Origin: Desulfobacteraceae bacterium | Lineage (GTDB): Bacteria; Desulfobacterota; Desulfobulbia; Desulfobulbales; Desulfobulbaceae | Length of the DNA stretch: 52,778 bases | Direction of reading: 5' to 3' | Assembly: GCA_011372855.1 (NCBI GenBank) | Contig: DSAE01000231.1 | Location: 1 to 52,778 of the forward strand | Part shown: piece by piece, positions 25,725 to 35,414 of the stretch | Layout: every line of letters starts with the position of its first letter | Numbering within the stretch: the first letter of the stretch is position 1 | Translations under genes and position numbers: made by a program | Notes under the pieces: generated by a model | What the model was told of the DNA's origin: nothing | Databases searched by the model: none | The model's input: only the letters and a program-made list of their open reading frames with translations

Positions 25725-27590
25725 TCACAGGCAGTTTGCATACATGGCAACGTCGTACAGGCCGACAAAAATAAAACTGTATAATGACAGAATGAACAGA
25801 ACGACCAGCAAGGGCTGGAAGAAGATCCGAGGCAGCAGACGTTCCGTTTTATACAATAATATCGAAAACATGGCTATTAGGGGAAGAAAATATCTGCCCT
25901 GGGCCTGGAAATTGTCCGTCCAGGCAAGATAGAGAGCAACCACGACGAGCGCGAGGAAAGACAAAAGAGTGATGCCAAGCAGAGTATTGCCGGACAGACC
26001 TCCCCTGACACATGTCCAGACGATGACCAGGGCCAGGAACAGCGCGCCGCATATTCTGACCAGATCATAATAGGCATATTGAGCGGTAATGGCGGTATAG
26101 CCGTAAACGCCGAATGAGGTCCAAAAAGACTTCTCCGCCCATCTGTCGATCAGAATAAAATATTTCAGCGTTGTTCCCCGTTCTTTCATCTGCAGGTGGG
26201 CATGTTTCAAATGGAGCGGGGTACTCGGCCTGAACAGTTCATGGGCGAAATTTTCTCTGGCCTCCAGCAATTTCTGCTCTTTTTCAAAATCATTTACCGC
26301 ATAATCAGCGACTCGGAAGATCCCGAACAGCGACACTCCAAGGACTGCAATCACTCCTATCCTGACTATATTTTCTTTGCGCAGGGGGAATTTCTCAAAA
26401 ATAACTTTCCAGACAAAGTAGAGAAAGAGATACATACAGAAGAAATAATAATTCTGCTTCAACAGAAGCAGGAGTCCAAAGAGGAAACCCAATGTCACTG
26501 CATAAGGGAACGCCCTGCCTTCACTTCTGTTCTCAACGTACCTATGAAACATGGAGCTCGGCACCGCGATCTGATAACCGGTGAGCAATGCGATGAACAG
26601 GGCGAAGCCGTCTGAATTGAAATAGCTGAAAACATACCAGATCTGAGGCGATATCAAGAGCGGCAAAGCCATCAGTCTGAAATCGTTGCTGCCCATGGCA
26701 AAAACCATCAAACCGGCAAGGAGCAGCAGGTTAAACAGGCGAAGCGTAAGATAGGGATCGAAGTGGAGCGGTTCCAGAATCTTCATGAATTTACCGGCGA
26801 TCAGATAGACTATCTCGCCGGAATGCAGGCGGGACACCCCGTAAACACTGTACGTATTAATTATTTCAGGGGAGCCTATCCTGGGCGGCAAAATGTGATC
26901 CTGATAATATTCCGCCGCGGCAACATGAACATATTCATCGGGATGCATGTTGTTCTTGCTGATAAAAGCCATGACGGCCGCAAGGGTCAGGACAACAACG
27001 ACCAGGTAGGGAATATACTTATACCCCGCAAATACGGAGGAAGGAAGAAAAGCAAGACACAGCACCAGCAGAAAAATGAAAATGATCCTGGGCGCCTCAG
27101 ACAGGATCTCGGGTTTGGGGGACAAAGGCGGCAGCGAGAACAGCAGTTGGGGATCGATCCCCGCCGGCACAATGGTAATGCCTTCTTCTTCCAATATAAC
27201 CTCCTCCACACCTTCGAGGACTTCAAGCTGTGTGAGGTCTTCCCTGCCCTGCAATGTTATCGGCGAATAGCCTTGTTGGCCGATACGGACCTCCTTGAGA
27301 GTCACCTGGGCAGGTTTTTCGTCGGAGGGGTCTATGCGAATGGAATCAATCCTCGCAAGGTCCCCGATCCGGAAGCTGTATTGTTGCCGGCCCGGTTTCA
27401 AGACTATCCGGGCCATTCTTTTTTCCGTAAACGGCTCCCCTTCTTGGATCCAGTAAATTTTCAGGGTGGTTCTGGCATCAGTCTTGACGGTCAGGTCCAC
27501 GACCGCCTTCCGGACAATCTGGAAATGAAAGAGGCCCGAGAGCAACGCTCCCAGCAGCAACAACAAAAGGCACTTCCTGGTCGTTGTCAT
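25725..27590 (-). CDS. Polytopic membrane protein, GT-C/DUF2142-like, with an N-terminal extracytoplasmic beta-rich domain
   Basis: TM1, then ~90 aa beta-rich domain, then multi-TM core with 'NNMHPDEYVHVAAAEYYQDHILPPRI'. Confidence 0.7.
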   Translation of the reverse strand: MTTTRKCLLLLLLGALLSGLFHFQIVRKAVVDLTVKTDARTTLKIYWIQEGEPFTEKRMARIVLKPGRQQYSFRIGDLARIDSIRIDPSDEKPAQVTLKEVRIGQQGYSPITLQGREDLTQLEVLEGVEEVILEEEGITIVPAGIDPQLLFSLPPLSPKPEILSEAPRIIFIFLLVLCLAFLPSSVFAGYKYIPYLVVVVLTLAAVMAFISKNNMHPDEYVHVAAAEYYQDHILPPRIGSPEIINTYSVYGVSRLHSGEIVYLIAGKFMKILEPLHFDPYLTLRLFNLLLLAGLMVFAMGSNDFRLMALPLLISPQIWYVFSYFNSDGFALFIALLTGYQIAVPSSMFHRYVENRSEGRAFPYAVTLGFLFGLLLLLKQNYYFFCMYLFLYFVWKVIFEKFPLRKENIVRIGVIAVLGVSLFGIFRVADYAVNDFEKEQKLLEARENFAHELFRPSTPLHLKHAHLQMKERGTTLKYFILIDRWAEKSFWTSFGVYGYTAITAQYAYYDLVRICGALFLALVIVWTCVRGGLSGNTLLGITLLSFLALVVVALYLAWTDNFQAQGRYFLPLIAMFSILLYKTERLLPRIFFQPLLVVLFILSLYSFIFVGLYDVAMYANCL

Positions 27591-27900
27591 TTCCTCAAAC
27601 CCATCCTTGCCGTTTTCTTCTTTTGCATAGATTTTTCAATCATAGTATACAGCATGGGATTCGCCGCAATGTTTTGTCCCAATGCCGGTGGAAGCATAAC
27701 CGGAAATCGAGCCCCTCCGGCGAACCGCCATGACTTCAGGCCAACGAAGAAGCCGGAGCAAGGCAGGCGCGCCGAGTGCGCCGACGGCAGAAAATGTACC
27801 CTGTCCACCGCAACACTTTTTTCCCACCCGACCCGGAGGCGATCACCCCACGGGAAGCGGGATCATGTTCTAACCAAATTTTTCAGATTACTTCATTTTT

Positions 27901-29295
27901 TTGGCCATGACAACAAGCGAGAGACATATAATGCCGAATTTACGCAGATTTTTCTTCCAGGAACCATCCCCCGAATATTCCGGCAACCATTTTGCCGATC
28001 AGCGCAAATTCACTATTCTGTCCATGGTGATTTTCATGGCCGCCCTGTTCATCCGCTCATGGGAGAACATACTCCATCCAAGCCTGTACATGGAAGATGC
28101 CGGTCACTATTTCAACGTATATTACGGCGGGACCCGTTCCTTTTCCTATGCTGTTTTTCATCATCCAAACGGATATTTCAATATTTTAAACAACATTGTG
28201 GCCTGGGCCGTCGCCATGCTTGACGTCAGGCTGCATCCGATTCTTTATCAAGTATTTTCCTTGACCATGGGGATTGCGACCGCATTGGGATTTCTTTTCA
28301 CGGGACTTATCCGGAATCGTTTCATGATCTTGGCTGCCCCCATTGTCCTCGGACTGTCAGGGATGAACCATATATTTTACTACAACTCATTAACGTTCCA
28401 GATGTACAATGTCGTAATATTATTATTGCTGATAATTTTGGCGACAACGACGCGATCAAAAGTTAATCCAATATTATATCCAGTCTCAGCATTATTGATA
28501 TGGTCAGGCCCATATTCAGTAGTGGCCCTGCCAATATCGATCCTCTTAATTTTTCTTTTCAGAAATTTACAGAGGAGTCTTTTTTATATCTGGATAATTG
28601 TTGTTGTTGCCATGTATTCACTCTCAGTGAGGGAGAATACCATCCAGATTAACAATATCTTTAATGAGCGCTTCAGGAGCTGGGCAACTGAGGTGTTTAC
28701 CGACAGAATACTTTTCCTTGATCTTCTGGATAAAGTATCGACGATCCATATCGCCCTTTTATTCCTATCCATTTTTTCTGCATTATATATATTACGCAAG
28801 GATTCTTTTTATATTAAAATTTCTATTATAATTGCTGCCGTTATAACAGGATCTCTTGCTCCGTTCTTCCTCAGCATCAAATCGATTCTTTACGGAACCG
28901 TTTTTCCCTGCCATATTTATATTTCACAGTTTTTCTGGCTGGCATTTATTCTTTTCACCGTTGACAGATTATTTGAAAAATTCCGCCCCCATGTTTTCCT
29001 TCAAGCCGGCGTCCTGACAGCATTCCTGCTGTTGGTCGTAACCGACAATATCCGTCATCCCGAGAAAGGACAGATAGATATCCTGCCCGCAATCCCTGCC
29101 TTTGTGCAGACCATCCACCTGGTTGAGGAGCTCGGACTTGACGAGCGGAACCAATATGTCATCCTGCGAACCGATAACCTGAAACCCCCCTTTCTCTCTC
29201 CCACGGTGCGGGTCGGAAGCCTGAGTAAAGATGCCCGGCGGCTCGAACGGAAGGATCTCGATCTCCCCTCCGGCAGTAAGTTTATTGTTGAATAG
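27901..29295 (+). CDS. Polytopic membrane protein of unknown function (GT-C-like or polymerase-like)
   Basis: Long ORF with ~10 hydrophobic segments; 'LYMEDAGHYFNVYYGGTRSFSYAVFHHPNGYFNILNNIVAWAVA'. Only plus-strand gene in the glycan cluster; locally AT-rich. Confidence 0.7.
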   Translation: MAMTTSERHIMPNLRRFFFQEPSPEYSGNHFADQRKFTILSMVIFMAALFIRSWENILHPSLYMEDAGHYFNVYYGGTRSFSYAVFHHPNGYFNILNNIVAWAVAMLDVRLHPILYQVFSLTMGIATALGFLFTGLIRNRFMILAAPIVLGLSGMNHIFYYNSLTFQMYNVVILLLLIILATTTRSKVNPILYPVSALLIWSGPYSVVALPISILLIFLFRNLQRSLFYIWIIVVVAMYSLSVRENTIQINNIFNERFRSWATEVFTDRILFLDLLDKVSTIHIALLFLSIFSALYILRKDSFYIKISIIIAAVITGSLAPFFLSIKSILYGTVFPCHIYISQFFWLAFILFTVDRLFEKFRPHVFLQAGVLTAFLLLVVTDNIRHPEKGQIDILPAIPAFVQTIHLVEELGLDERNQYVILRTDNLKPPFLSPTVRVGSLSKDARRLERKDLDLPSGSKFIVE

Positions 29296-29299
29296 ACGT

Positions 29300-30808
29300 T
29301 TACCGCTCGGCTCCTTCGCCGATTTCCGACTGTCTTTCCCTTGAGACCCGGATGGCTTTGGCAAGCAGGTATTCAAGCGAATATTTCGGCTTGACGTATA
29401 TGAGCAACTGATAACTGAAGAGCGAAGGGCGCAGCCTGATACAGGCCATGTGAATTTTCGAAAGAACAGGGGCGATGCCTTTCGAAGCAATGAACTGATT
29501 GTAGGGAATCGGCACGCCGATGATTTTTTCGCAGTCAAATCCGTTCTGCGAGAACAGTTTTTTCAGCGTTCGCAGGGTAAAAAGACGAAAATGACGGAGG
29601 CTGAGGATTCCTTTCCTGGTATAGGAGAACCTGCCGAAAAGCAGAAGGAGCCGAGTCACGATGAAGCCGATATTCCCCACCGCCATAACAATCTTTACGT
29701 CGGGATAGAGCCGGCAGAGTTCCTGCAGCTTCTCAATAAGTTTTTCCGGCTGTTGGGCCAGGTCCGTGTCATCGATCATCACAAGATAGTCGATATCCTT
29801 GCAGTCCTGCAGGTCGGATTGCAGAATTCCCCGGCGCTCCACCGTCACACTGTGCCCTTTTTCCCGCAATGCGGAGAGAAAATGACTGCTCGCGTCTCCC
29901 AGAACGTAGATCCTCGAATTCTGCCTGATATCACCCATGATGAGCGCCTCGGCCGAAAACCGTTCCCATGCCTGTGAACCGTCGGCCTCATCAGGAATAC
30001 AATCAAACTTCCGATCGTAAAAGATATGGTATTTCTGCACCCTGGCGTGCAAAGTGGTGCGAAACACATCCCAGGCATACTTCAGGCCGTTGACATGGCA
30101 AACTTCCTCGCCGTAAAAAGTCGGAATCGGCAACTCCTTGATCTTCTGCCCCGCAAAGACCAGTTGGATAATAATCTCCGTATCAAAATGGAAGTCGTTG
30201 CTGTTCAGTTCAAAGGGGATTTTCGCCAATGCATGGGTGGAATACAGCCTGTATCCGCTGTGGAACTCGCTGAGATTTGTCCGCAGAAGTAAATTCTGAT
30301 ACCGGGTCAGGATCTTGTTACCGACGAATTTGTAAAAAGGCATGCCTCCTTTCAGGGCGGCATAGCCCTCCATCATTCTCGATCCGAAAACCGCATCCGC
30401 CTCACCTTTTGCCAGCGAACCAACAAGGTCCGGAAGACACTCGGGTGCGTACTGACCGTCACCGTGGACCAATGCAACCCAGTCAAAATCATTTTTTATC
30501 GCATAATGAAATCCTATCTTCTGATTCCCGCCATAGCCCTGGTTCACAGGATTGAAAAGAACGGTCATGGTGAACGGAATAACCCCTGCCCGCCTGATCG
30601 TTTCACTGCGGAAAAACGTCTCGTCCTGGGACGAGTCGTCGATAATAAGCACTTCGACTTCATAGGAATCCGAGAGGCTTACGGGAATCCGTTTCAGCAC
30701 GCTCTCAATGGTCCGTTCAGCGTTGTAGGCAACGATAAATATGAGAAGCCGCCCCTTTTTACGTCCGTGCGCCGGATTGCTCTCACTGTTTTCTTCTTGC
30801 TCCGTCAT
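29300..30808 (-). CDS. Glycosyltransferase family 2 fused to a C-terminal methyltransferase-like domain
   Basis: GT2: 'LIFIVAYNAERTIESVLKRIP', 'VLIIDDSSQDET', 'WVALVHGDGQYAPECLPDL'. C-term: 'SRIYVLGDASSHFLSALREKGHSVTVERRG...IDYLVMIDDTDLAQQPEKLIEKLQELC...HFRLFTLRTLKKLFSQNGF'. Confidence 0.82.
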   Translation of the reverse strand: MTEQEENSESNPAHGRKKGRLLIFIVAYNAERTIESVLKRIPVSLSDSYEVEVLIIDDSSQDETFFRSETIRRAGVIPFTMTVLFNPVNQGYGGNQKIGFHYAIKNDFDWVALVHGDGQYAPECLPDLVGSLAKGEADAVFGSRMMEGYAALKGGMPFYKFVGNKILTRYQNLLLRTNLSEFHSGYRLYSTHALAKIPFELNSNDFHFDTEIIIQLVFAGQKIKELPIPTFYGEEVCHVNGLKYAWDVFRTTLHARVQKYHIFYDRKFDCIPDEADGSQAWERFSAEALIMGDIRQNSRIYVLGDASSHFLSALREKGHSVTVERRGILQSDLQDCKDIDYLVMIDDTDLAQQPEKLIEKLQELCRLYPDVKIVMAVGNIGFIVTRLLLLFGRFSYTRKGILSLRHFRLFTLRTLKKLFSQNGFDCEKIIGVPIPYNQFIASKGIAPVLSKIHMACIRLRPSLFSYQLLIYVKPKYSLEYLLAKAIRVSRERQSEIGEGAER

Positions 30809-30921
30809 GCTCGTTATCCAGTTTTCATTCCAATTGGAGATTCCGGTTTCAGTCGTTTCAAGCGATTTCTGGGAATTTTTCGGTTCACCCTCTGCAAAAG
30901 ATCGAGACCGGAACCCCGAGT

Positions 30922-32757
30922 TTATATGTCAAGGTCCGATCTCACCTCGATGGACCTGAAATCAAGGGCATCTTCTTTTTGCACAAGGGAGATGGTCATA
31001 CTTGCGGCCGGCTCCATCGGCGCCTCCAGAAAAAGCACATTATGACCGGGAGTAATGTCGTGGACGGATTTGGCGAGCTGCCTGCCGTCGCTTCCCATGA
31101 AACCGATTGCCGCTTTTCCCGGCCCATTGCCGTGCAGTTCCAGTTTCACCAGGCGAACCTCTTCGGCTTTCATCGGCTTCATGTCGGGCAGGGTCACCTC
31201 CCAGTAACTCCGCCCGTCTTGCCTTTTCTCAACGAAACCCTCCGAATCCGCCCGAAAAAGGATATTATCCCCGCAGTCGCGAAACTTCCCCCTGAGGTAA
31301 CTTTTCCGCAAACCTGGAGGATTCTGCGGGGGAGGCCGCAGAATAAACATATTGAGGATCTCCTGCACCACAATATCAGGTTTCTCATGGCGGAAAATCT
31401 TCTCAGGAAAGTTGACTATGGTCCGGTAATTCAATACCCGTTGGGCGTTTGCGCTGAAAAAATACACGCATTTTTCCATGAATGAATCTCCAAGCAGGAG
31501 AATCGATTGTATCGGAGCCTTCGGGTTGAGAAGCAGGGGAATATTCATGGCCGTCCCGTCCTCGGCGTAAATCGGCCGCTCGGGAGGATAGACATCGTAA
31601 ATTCCCTCGGGGGGGATATCCAGCGCATGGTCATAGAGCCCGCCCGGCTTCGGAACCAGGGTGATGTAATGTTCATTCCTGTACAAAGAAGGCGGCAGCC
31701 CCAGCATATACATGAAACGTTCATGGACCCAGTGTTCGTCGATTTTCAGTTCAAAATCATCAAGTTCCGGCCGCGGCAATGCATATTGGGGGAAAAAGCC
31801 GCTCATCTTGTCAATAATCGCCTTGTAGACGACAAATGCCCCGTAAAAATTCCAGTGAAAATCCGTTTTGTAAAAAAGAAGCGGATACGACCTGTTTGCC
31901 TTTGCCTCCAGCAAAGGAGGCAGCAGATCAACGAAATGAACATCGGCATGATTTTGCAGAAAACCTGACAGCTGTTCGTACCTGGTGACCCCTTTTTTCA
32001 CTTGCTGCAGACGGGCAGGGAGATATTCGGGATAGACGAAGGCCTTGGTCGGCGCCAGGACAAAAACATAATCAATTCCCTGCTCCCTGAGCCAGTAGCT
32101 CCTCTCCTCGAGAACTCTTTTCCATTGACGCAGCTCGTTATCGGAAAATGGTATGTGCCCCATATAATCGGCAATATTGTCAAAACTTTCCGTTATTCCT
32201 TTCTCCACCTTTCTCGCCCCCCAGCCTTCAAAGTAGAACCCGTTTTTGCCGACGGCGATGTTGGTATTGGGCGATATGCCCAAACCAAACACCTTGATAA
32301 AGGCTTCGAGCTGGATGAAAGCATCCGGCAGCTTGAAATGGTCCTCGGCATGCTGCTCGTATTTTTCGGGAAAGGTTCTGGCCAGGGCGAGAATTTTTCC
32401 CCCGGGAGCATCATGCTCACTCGATATGGAGGCAGCCACTTCCTTCATGTTTTTCCCCACCTGGGAATATTGGGAGAAGAGGGGATAAAACAGGACTCCC
32501 AGAAAAATGAGACAGAGGAAAAAACCCTTGCCGGCCTGAGGCGTTGTAATGGAAATGGGCCTGGTCAGCCGCGATGCAACGATCAGGCTGGCGAGAGTTA
32601 TCAGGCCGAGCCGGATGGACAGGCTCTCCCACTCACCGGCCTGAAAATCGGAGACAATCTTGTCCGGCACGCACAGGAGCAGAAATCCTCCTCCCAGCAC
32701 GGCATAGGCGGCCAAACCTGCCAACCCTTGTTTCAATGCTCCGGTGAATTGCGGCAT
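30922..32757 (-). CDS. AlgJ/AlgX-like polysaccharide O-acetyltransferase (SGNH-like)
   Basis: 'GKNGFYFEGWGARKVEK', 'VFVLAPTKAFVYPEYLP', 'LLFYKTDFHWNFYGAFVVYKAI', 'SILLLGDSFMEKCVYFF'; adjacent to an AlgI-like MBOAT. Confidence 0.88.
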   Translation of the reverse strand: MPQFTGALKQGLAGLAAYAVLGGGFLLLCVPDKIVSDFQAGEWESLSIRLGLITLASLIVASRLTRPISITTPQAGKGFFLCLIFLGVLFYPLFSQYSQVGKNMKEVAASISSEHDAPGGKILALARTFPEKYEQHAEDHFKLPDAFIQLEAFIKVFGLGISPNTNIAVGKNGFYFEGWGARKVEKGITESFDNIADYMGHIPFSDNELRQWKRVLEERSYWLREQGIDYVFVLAPTKAFVYPEYLPARLQQVKKGVTRYEQLSGFLQNHADVHFVDLLPPLLEAKANRSYPLLFYKTDFHWNFYGAFVVYKAIIDKMSGFFPQYALPRPELDDFELKIDEHWVHERFMYMLGLPPSLYRNEHYITLVPKPGGLYDHALDIPPEGIYDVYPPERPIYAEDGTAMNIPLLLNPKAPIQSILLLGDSFMEKCVYFFSANAQRVLNYRTIVNFPEKIFRHEKPDIVVQEILNMFILRPPPQNPPGLRKSYLRGKFRDCGDNILFRADSEGFVEKRQDGRSYWEVTLPDMKPMKAEEVRLVKLELHGNGPGKAAIGFMGSDGRQLAKSVHDITPGHNVLFLEAPMEPAASMTISLVQKEDALDFRSIEVRSDLDI

Positions 32758-32762
32758 TTCCC

Positions 32763-34220
32763 CTAAAACCTGAAATAGAGAAAGGGATTATAGGAGCCCC
32801 TCATGATATTGGCGATGGCATACAGGAAGATAAAGAGTAAAAAGCAGATGCCCGCCACCGAGCCAAGGCCGCCGGCCAGCTTGCCGGAAAGTGAAGATCC
32901 GGCCGGCAGAAAGTCCCCTGCCCGCTTTTCAATGTGCTTATACACCGGGGCGGAAAAAATAATCCCAATGGCAAGCACCAGATAAAATTCGTTGTTCAGG
33001 TGCAGAAAAATCTGCGAATTATACAGGGGGGGAGTGGAGAAGTCGACCATGGCCCGCAGGTATCCCAGAGCATGGGCAAATGTTTCCGCCCGAAAAATCA
33101 CCCAGCCGACCATGACAACCAGCATCGTATAGAGATGCTGCAATGCCCTGGGAAGGCGTTCGAGAACAAAATGCACCGGAGCTGTTCTTTCCAGCACAAG
33201 AAAGAACCCGTGGTACAGACCCCATACTATGAAAGTCCAACTGGCGCCATGCCACAGGCCACAGAGAAAAAAGACGATCACCAGGTTCAGGTATGTCCTG
33301 GACGGTCCCTTCCGGTTGCCTCCTAAAGAAATATACAGATAATCCCTGAACCACGAGGACAGGGAAATGTGCCATCGCCGCCAGAACTCCCGTATCGAAC
33401 GGGAGATATAGGGATAATTGAAGTTTTCCAGGAAGCGGAAACCGAACATCCTGCCAAGTCCGATGGCCATATCGGAATACCCTGAAAAATCGTAATATAT
33501 CTGCAGAGTATAGGAAACAGCCCCCACCCAGGCCAGGCCGACGGGAACCCTGTCCGGCGGCAGGGAAAAAATATAATCCGCCGTTTCCCCGAGAACATTG
33601 GCCACAAGAACCTTTTTTCCCAATCCGATGATGAATCTCCGCACCCCGTAACTGAAATCGTCGATCCCGGTCGTGCGCCGTGTGATCTGGGAAGAGATGT
33701 CGTGATAACGGACAATCGGGCCGGCAATGAGCTGGGGAAACAAGGAAATATACAAGGCAATGTTGACGGGATTTTTCTGCACCCGGGCATCGCCCCGATA
33801 TACGTCAATGACATAGGACATTGCCTGGAAGGTGAAAAAGGAAATCCCGATGGGGAGGTGCACCTCCTGGAAGATCACCGGTTCGAACTGCAACCACGTC
33901 AGAATACCATTCAGATTGTCAACGATAAAGTTGGCATATTTAAAAAAGCCAAGCAGGCCAAGATTGGCGGCCAATGCACCAATAAGAGCGCTCTTGCCGC
34001 TTTTTCCATTTTTCCGCGCCCTGTCGATCAGCAGGCCGAAGATATAATTGGCCGTGATGGAGAAAAGCATTATCAGAACGAAAATATTTTCGCCCCAGGT
34101 GTAGAAAATAAGGCTGGCAACAAGAAGGACGAGATTCCTGACGCTCCTGCCGGCAAGAAGATAGGCCAACAGGGTTAACGGCAGGACCTGAAACAGAAAA
34201 ATTGTTGAGCTAAAAACCAT
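32763..34220 (-). CDS. MBOAT-family O-acyltransferase (AlgI-like)
   Basis: 'MVFSSTIFLFQVLPLTLLAYLL', 'LPIGISFFTFQAMSYVIDVYRG', 'YYDFSGYSDMAIGLGRMFGFRFLENFNYPYISRSIREFWRRWHISLSSWFRDYLYISLGG', 'FFLCGLWHGASWTFIVWGLYHG'. Confidence 0.96.
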   Translation of the reverse strand: MVFSSTIFLFQVLPLTLLAYLLAGRSVRNLVLLVASLIFYTWGENIFVLIMLFSITANYIFGLLIDRARKNGKSGKSALIGALAANLGLLGFFKYANFIVDNLNGILTWLQFEPVIFQEVHLPIGISFFTFQAMSYVIDVYRGDARVQKNPVNIALYISLFPQLIAGPIVRYHDISSQITRRTTGIDDFSYGVRRFIIGLGKKVLVANVLGETADYIFSLPPDRVPVGLAWVGAVSYTLQIYYDFSGYSDMAIGLGRMFGFRFLENFNYPYISRSIREFWRRWHISLSSWFRDYLYISLGGNRKGPSRTYLNLVIVFFLCGLWHGASWTFIVWGLYHGFFLVLERTAPVHFVLERLPRALQHLYTMLVVMVGWVIFRAETFAHALGYLRAMVDFSTPPLYNSQIFLHLNNEFYLVLAIGIIFSAPVYKHIEKRAGDFLPAGSSLSGKLAGGLGSVAGICFLLFIFLYAIANIMRGSYNPFLYFRF

Positions 34221-34383
34221 ATGCGACGGGGAAACTGTCCTGTACGGATTTGTTGGCCGATACCGGGCAACACGAATGGTTTCCGGAGGCGATTATGTTG
34301 CCCCTTCCCGGACCGGTGCACGAAGCACCGCGCCGTGAGGATGCCGGGTCACTGTTCGCCCCCCGGGGCCTGTTCATCGGAAT

Positions 34384-35367
34384 CTAAAGGTATCCTTCCG
34401 CCTTGTACCAGGCGGCCGTCCTCTTCAACCCTTCGTCAAGAGTGATAGTCGGCGCGTAGCCCAGGTCCCTCTTGGCCTTGCTGATGTCAAATGCCCGGTT
34501 CTGCCTGTACCAGTCCACCCGACGGGGAAATATGGGAGGCTTGATGTGAAACGGCTTGCAGACTTTTTCACAGACATGTCCGGCGATGATGAGCGGCCAG
34601 AGAGGATAATGCGGTATCTTGACCTGAACGCCCAGCGCTTCTGCTGTTTTCCTGACCAGGTCTTCAATCCCGACATACTCCTCGTCGGCGATCAGATACG
34701 CTTCTCCGTCCCCTTTCCCATCTTCCTGGGCCAGGAGGAAAGCGTCAACCAGATGGTCAATATAGAGGGGATGATACAACGTTTTTCCGCTGCCGAACAT
34801 GGGGAACGTCCCCCCGGCAACTCTCTTGAAAATCATATAAAACCGCTCGGGGTCCCCCGGCCCGTAAATAGCCGCGGGCCTCAGGATAACCGATGTCAAC
34901 CCTTTTCGGTGGTAGTCCAGGACGATGGGCTCGGCATCATATTTTGTCTGCTGATAGTAATCCGCCGCGTTGATCGGCGCATTTTCGTCACCGGGCGGGT
35001 TATCCACATTGCCGTGAACACCGCAGGTCGAGCAATAAATGAAACGTTTCACCCCGGCTGCCCTGGCCGCTTCCAGGACGTTGCGCGTCCCCTCGACATT
35101 CACCTCCCGGTAATAACTGTTGGGAACATCCAGTTCCCGGAATGCCGCGGCCAGGTGATGAACAACTTCCACACCCCGCACACACCTGCGGACAACGTCC
35201 TTGTCCGTGACGGAACCGATGACGACCTCCGCGCCCCAGGTGCGCAGCTCCTCGGTTTTCAACCCTTCCCGGTAATCCAGCGCGACCACCTGGTGCCCCT
35301 GCTCAAGCAATCTTTTCACCAGGGCCTTGCCCGTAAAACCGGTACCCCCGGTAACCAGTATTTTCAT
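34384..35367 (-). CDS. NAD-dependent epimerase/dehydratase (extended SDR)
   Basis: 'KILVTGGTGFTGKALVKRLLEQGHQVVALD', 'YYQQTKYDAE', 'LRPAAIYGPGDPERF'. Confidence 0.93.
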   Translation of the reverse strand: MKILVTGGTGFTGKALVKRLLEQGHQVVALDYREGLKTEELRTWGAEVVIGSVTDKDVVRRCVRGVEVVHHLAAAFRELDVPNSYYREVNVEGTRNVLEAARAAGVKRFIYCSTCGVHGNVDNPPGDENAPINAADYYQQTKYDAEPIVLDYHRKGLTSVILRPAAIYGPGDPERFYMIFKRVAGGTFPMFGSGKTLYHPLYIDHLVDAFLLAQEDGKGDGEAYLIADEEYVGIEDLVRKTAEALGVQVKIPHYPLWPLIIAGHVCEKVCKPFHIKPPIFPRRVDWYRQNRAFDISKAKRDLGYAPTITLDEGLKRTAAWYKAEGYL

Positions 35368-35414
35368 TTCCGCCTCAAAAGTTTATTTGGTCTCATACAG
35401 GGACATCAAACGAC

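Noticed and set aside
26763-28223. 486-aa plus-strand ORF
   Set aside because: Antisense to the DUF2142-like gene and out of frame with the plus-strand membrane gene at 27901.
34314-34330. CGGTGC-ACGAA-GCACCG hairpin between the MBOAT and epimerase genes
   Set aside because: Only a 6-bp stem with no T-tract on either strand; expected by chance in GC-rich sequence.
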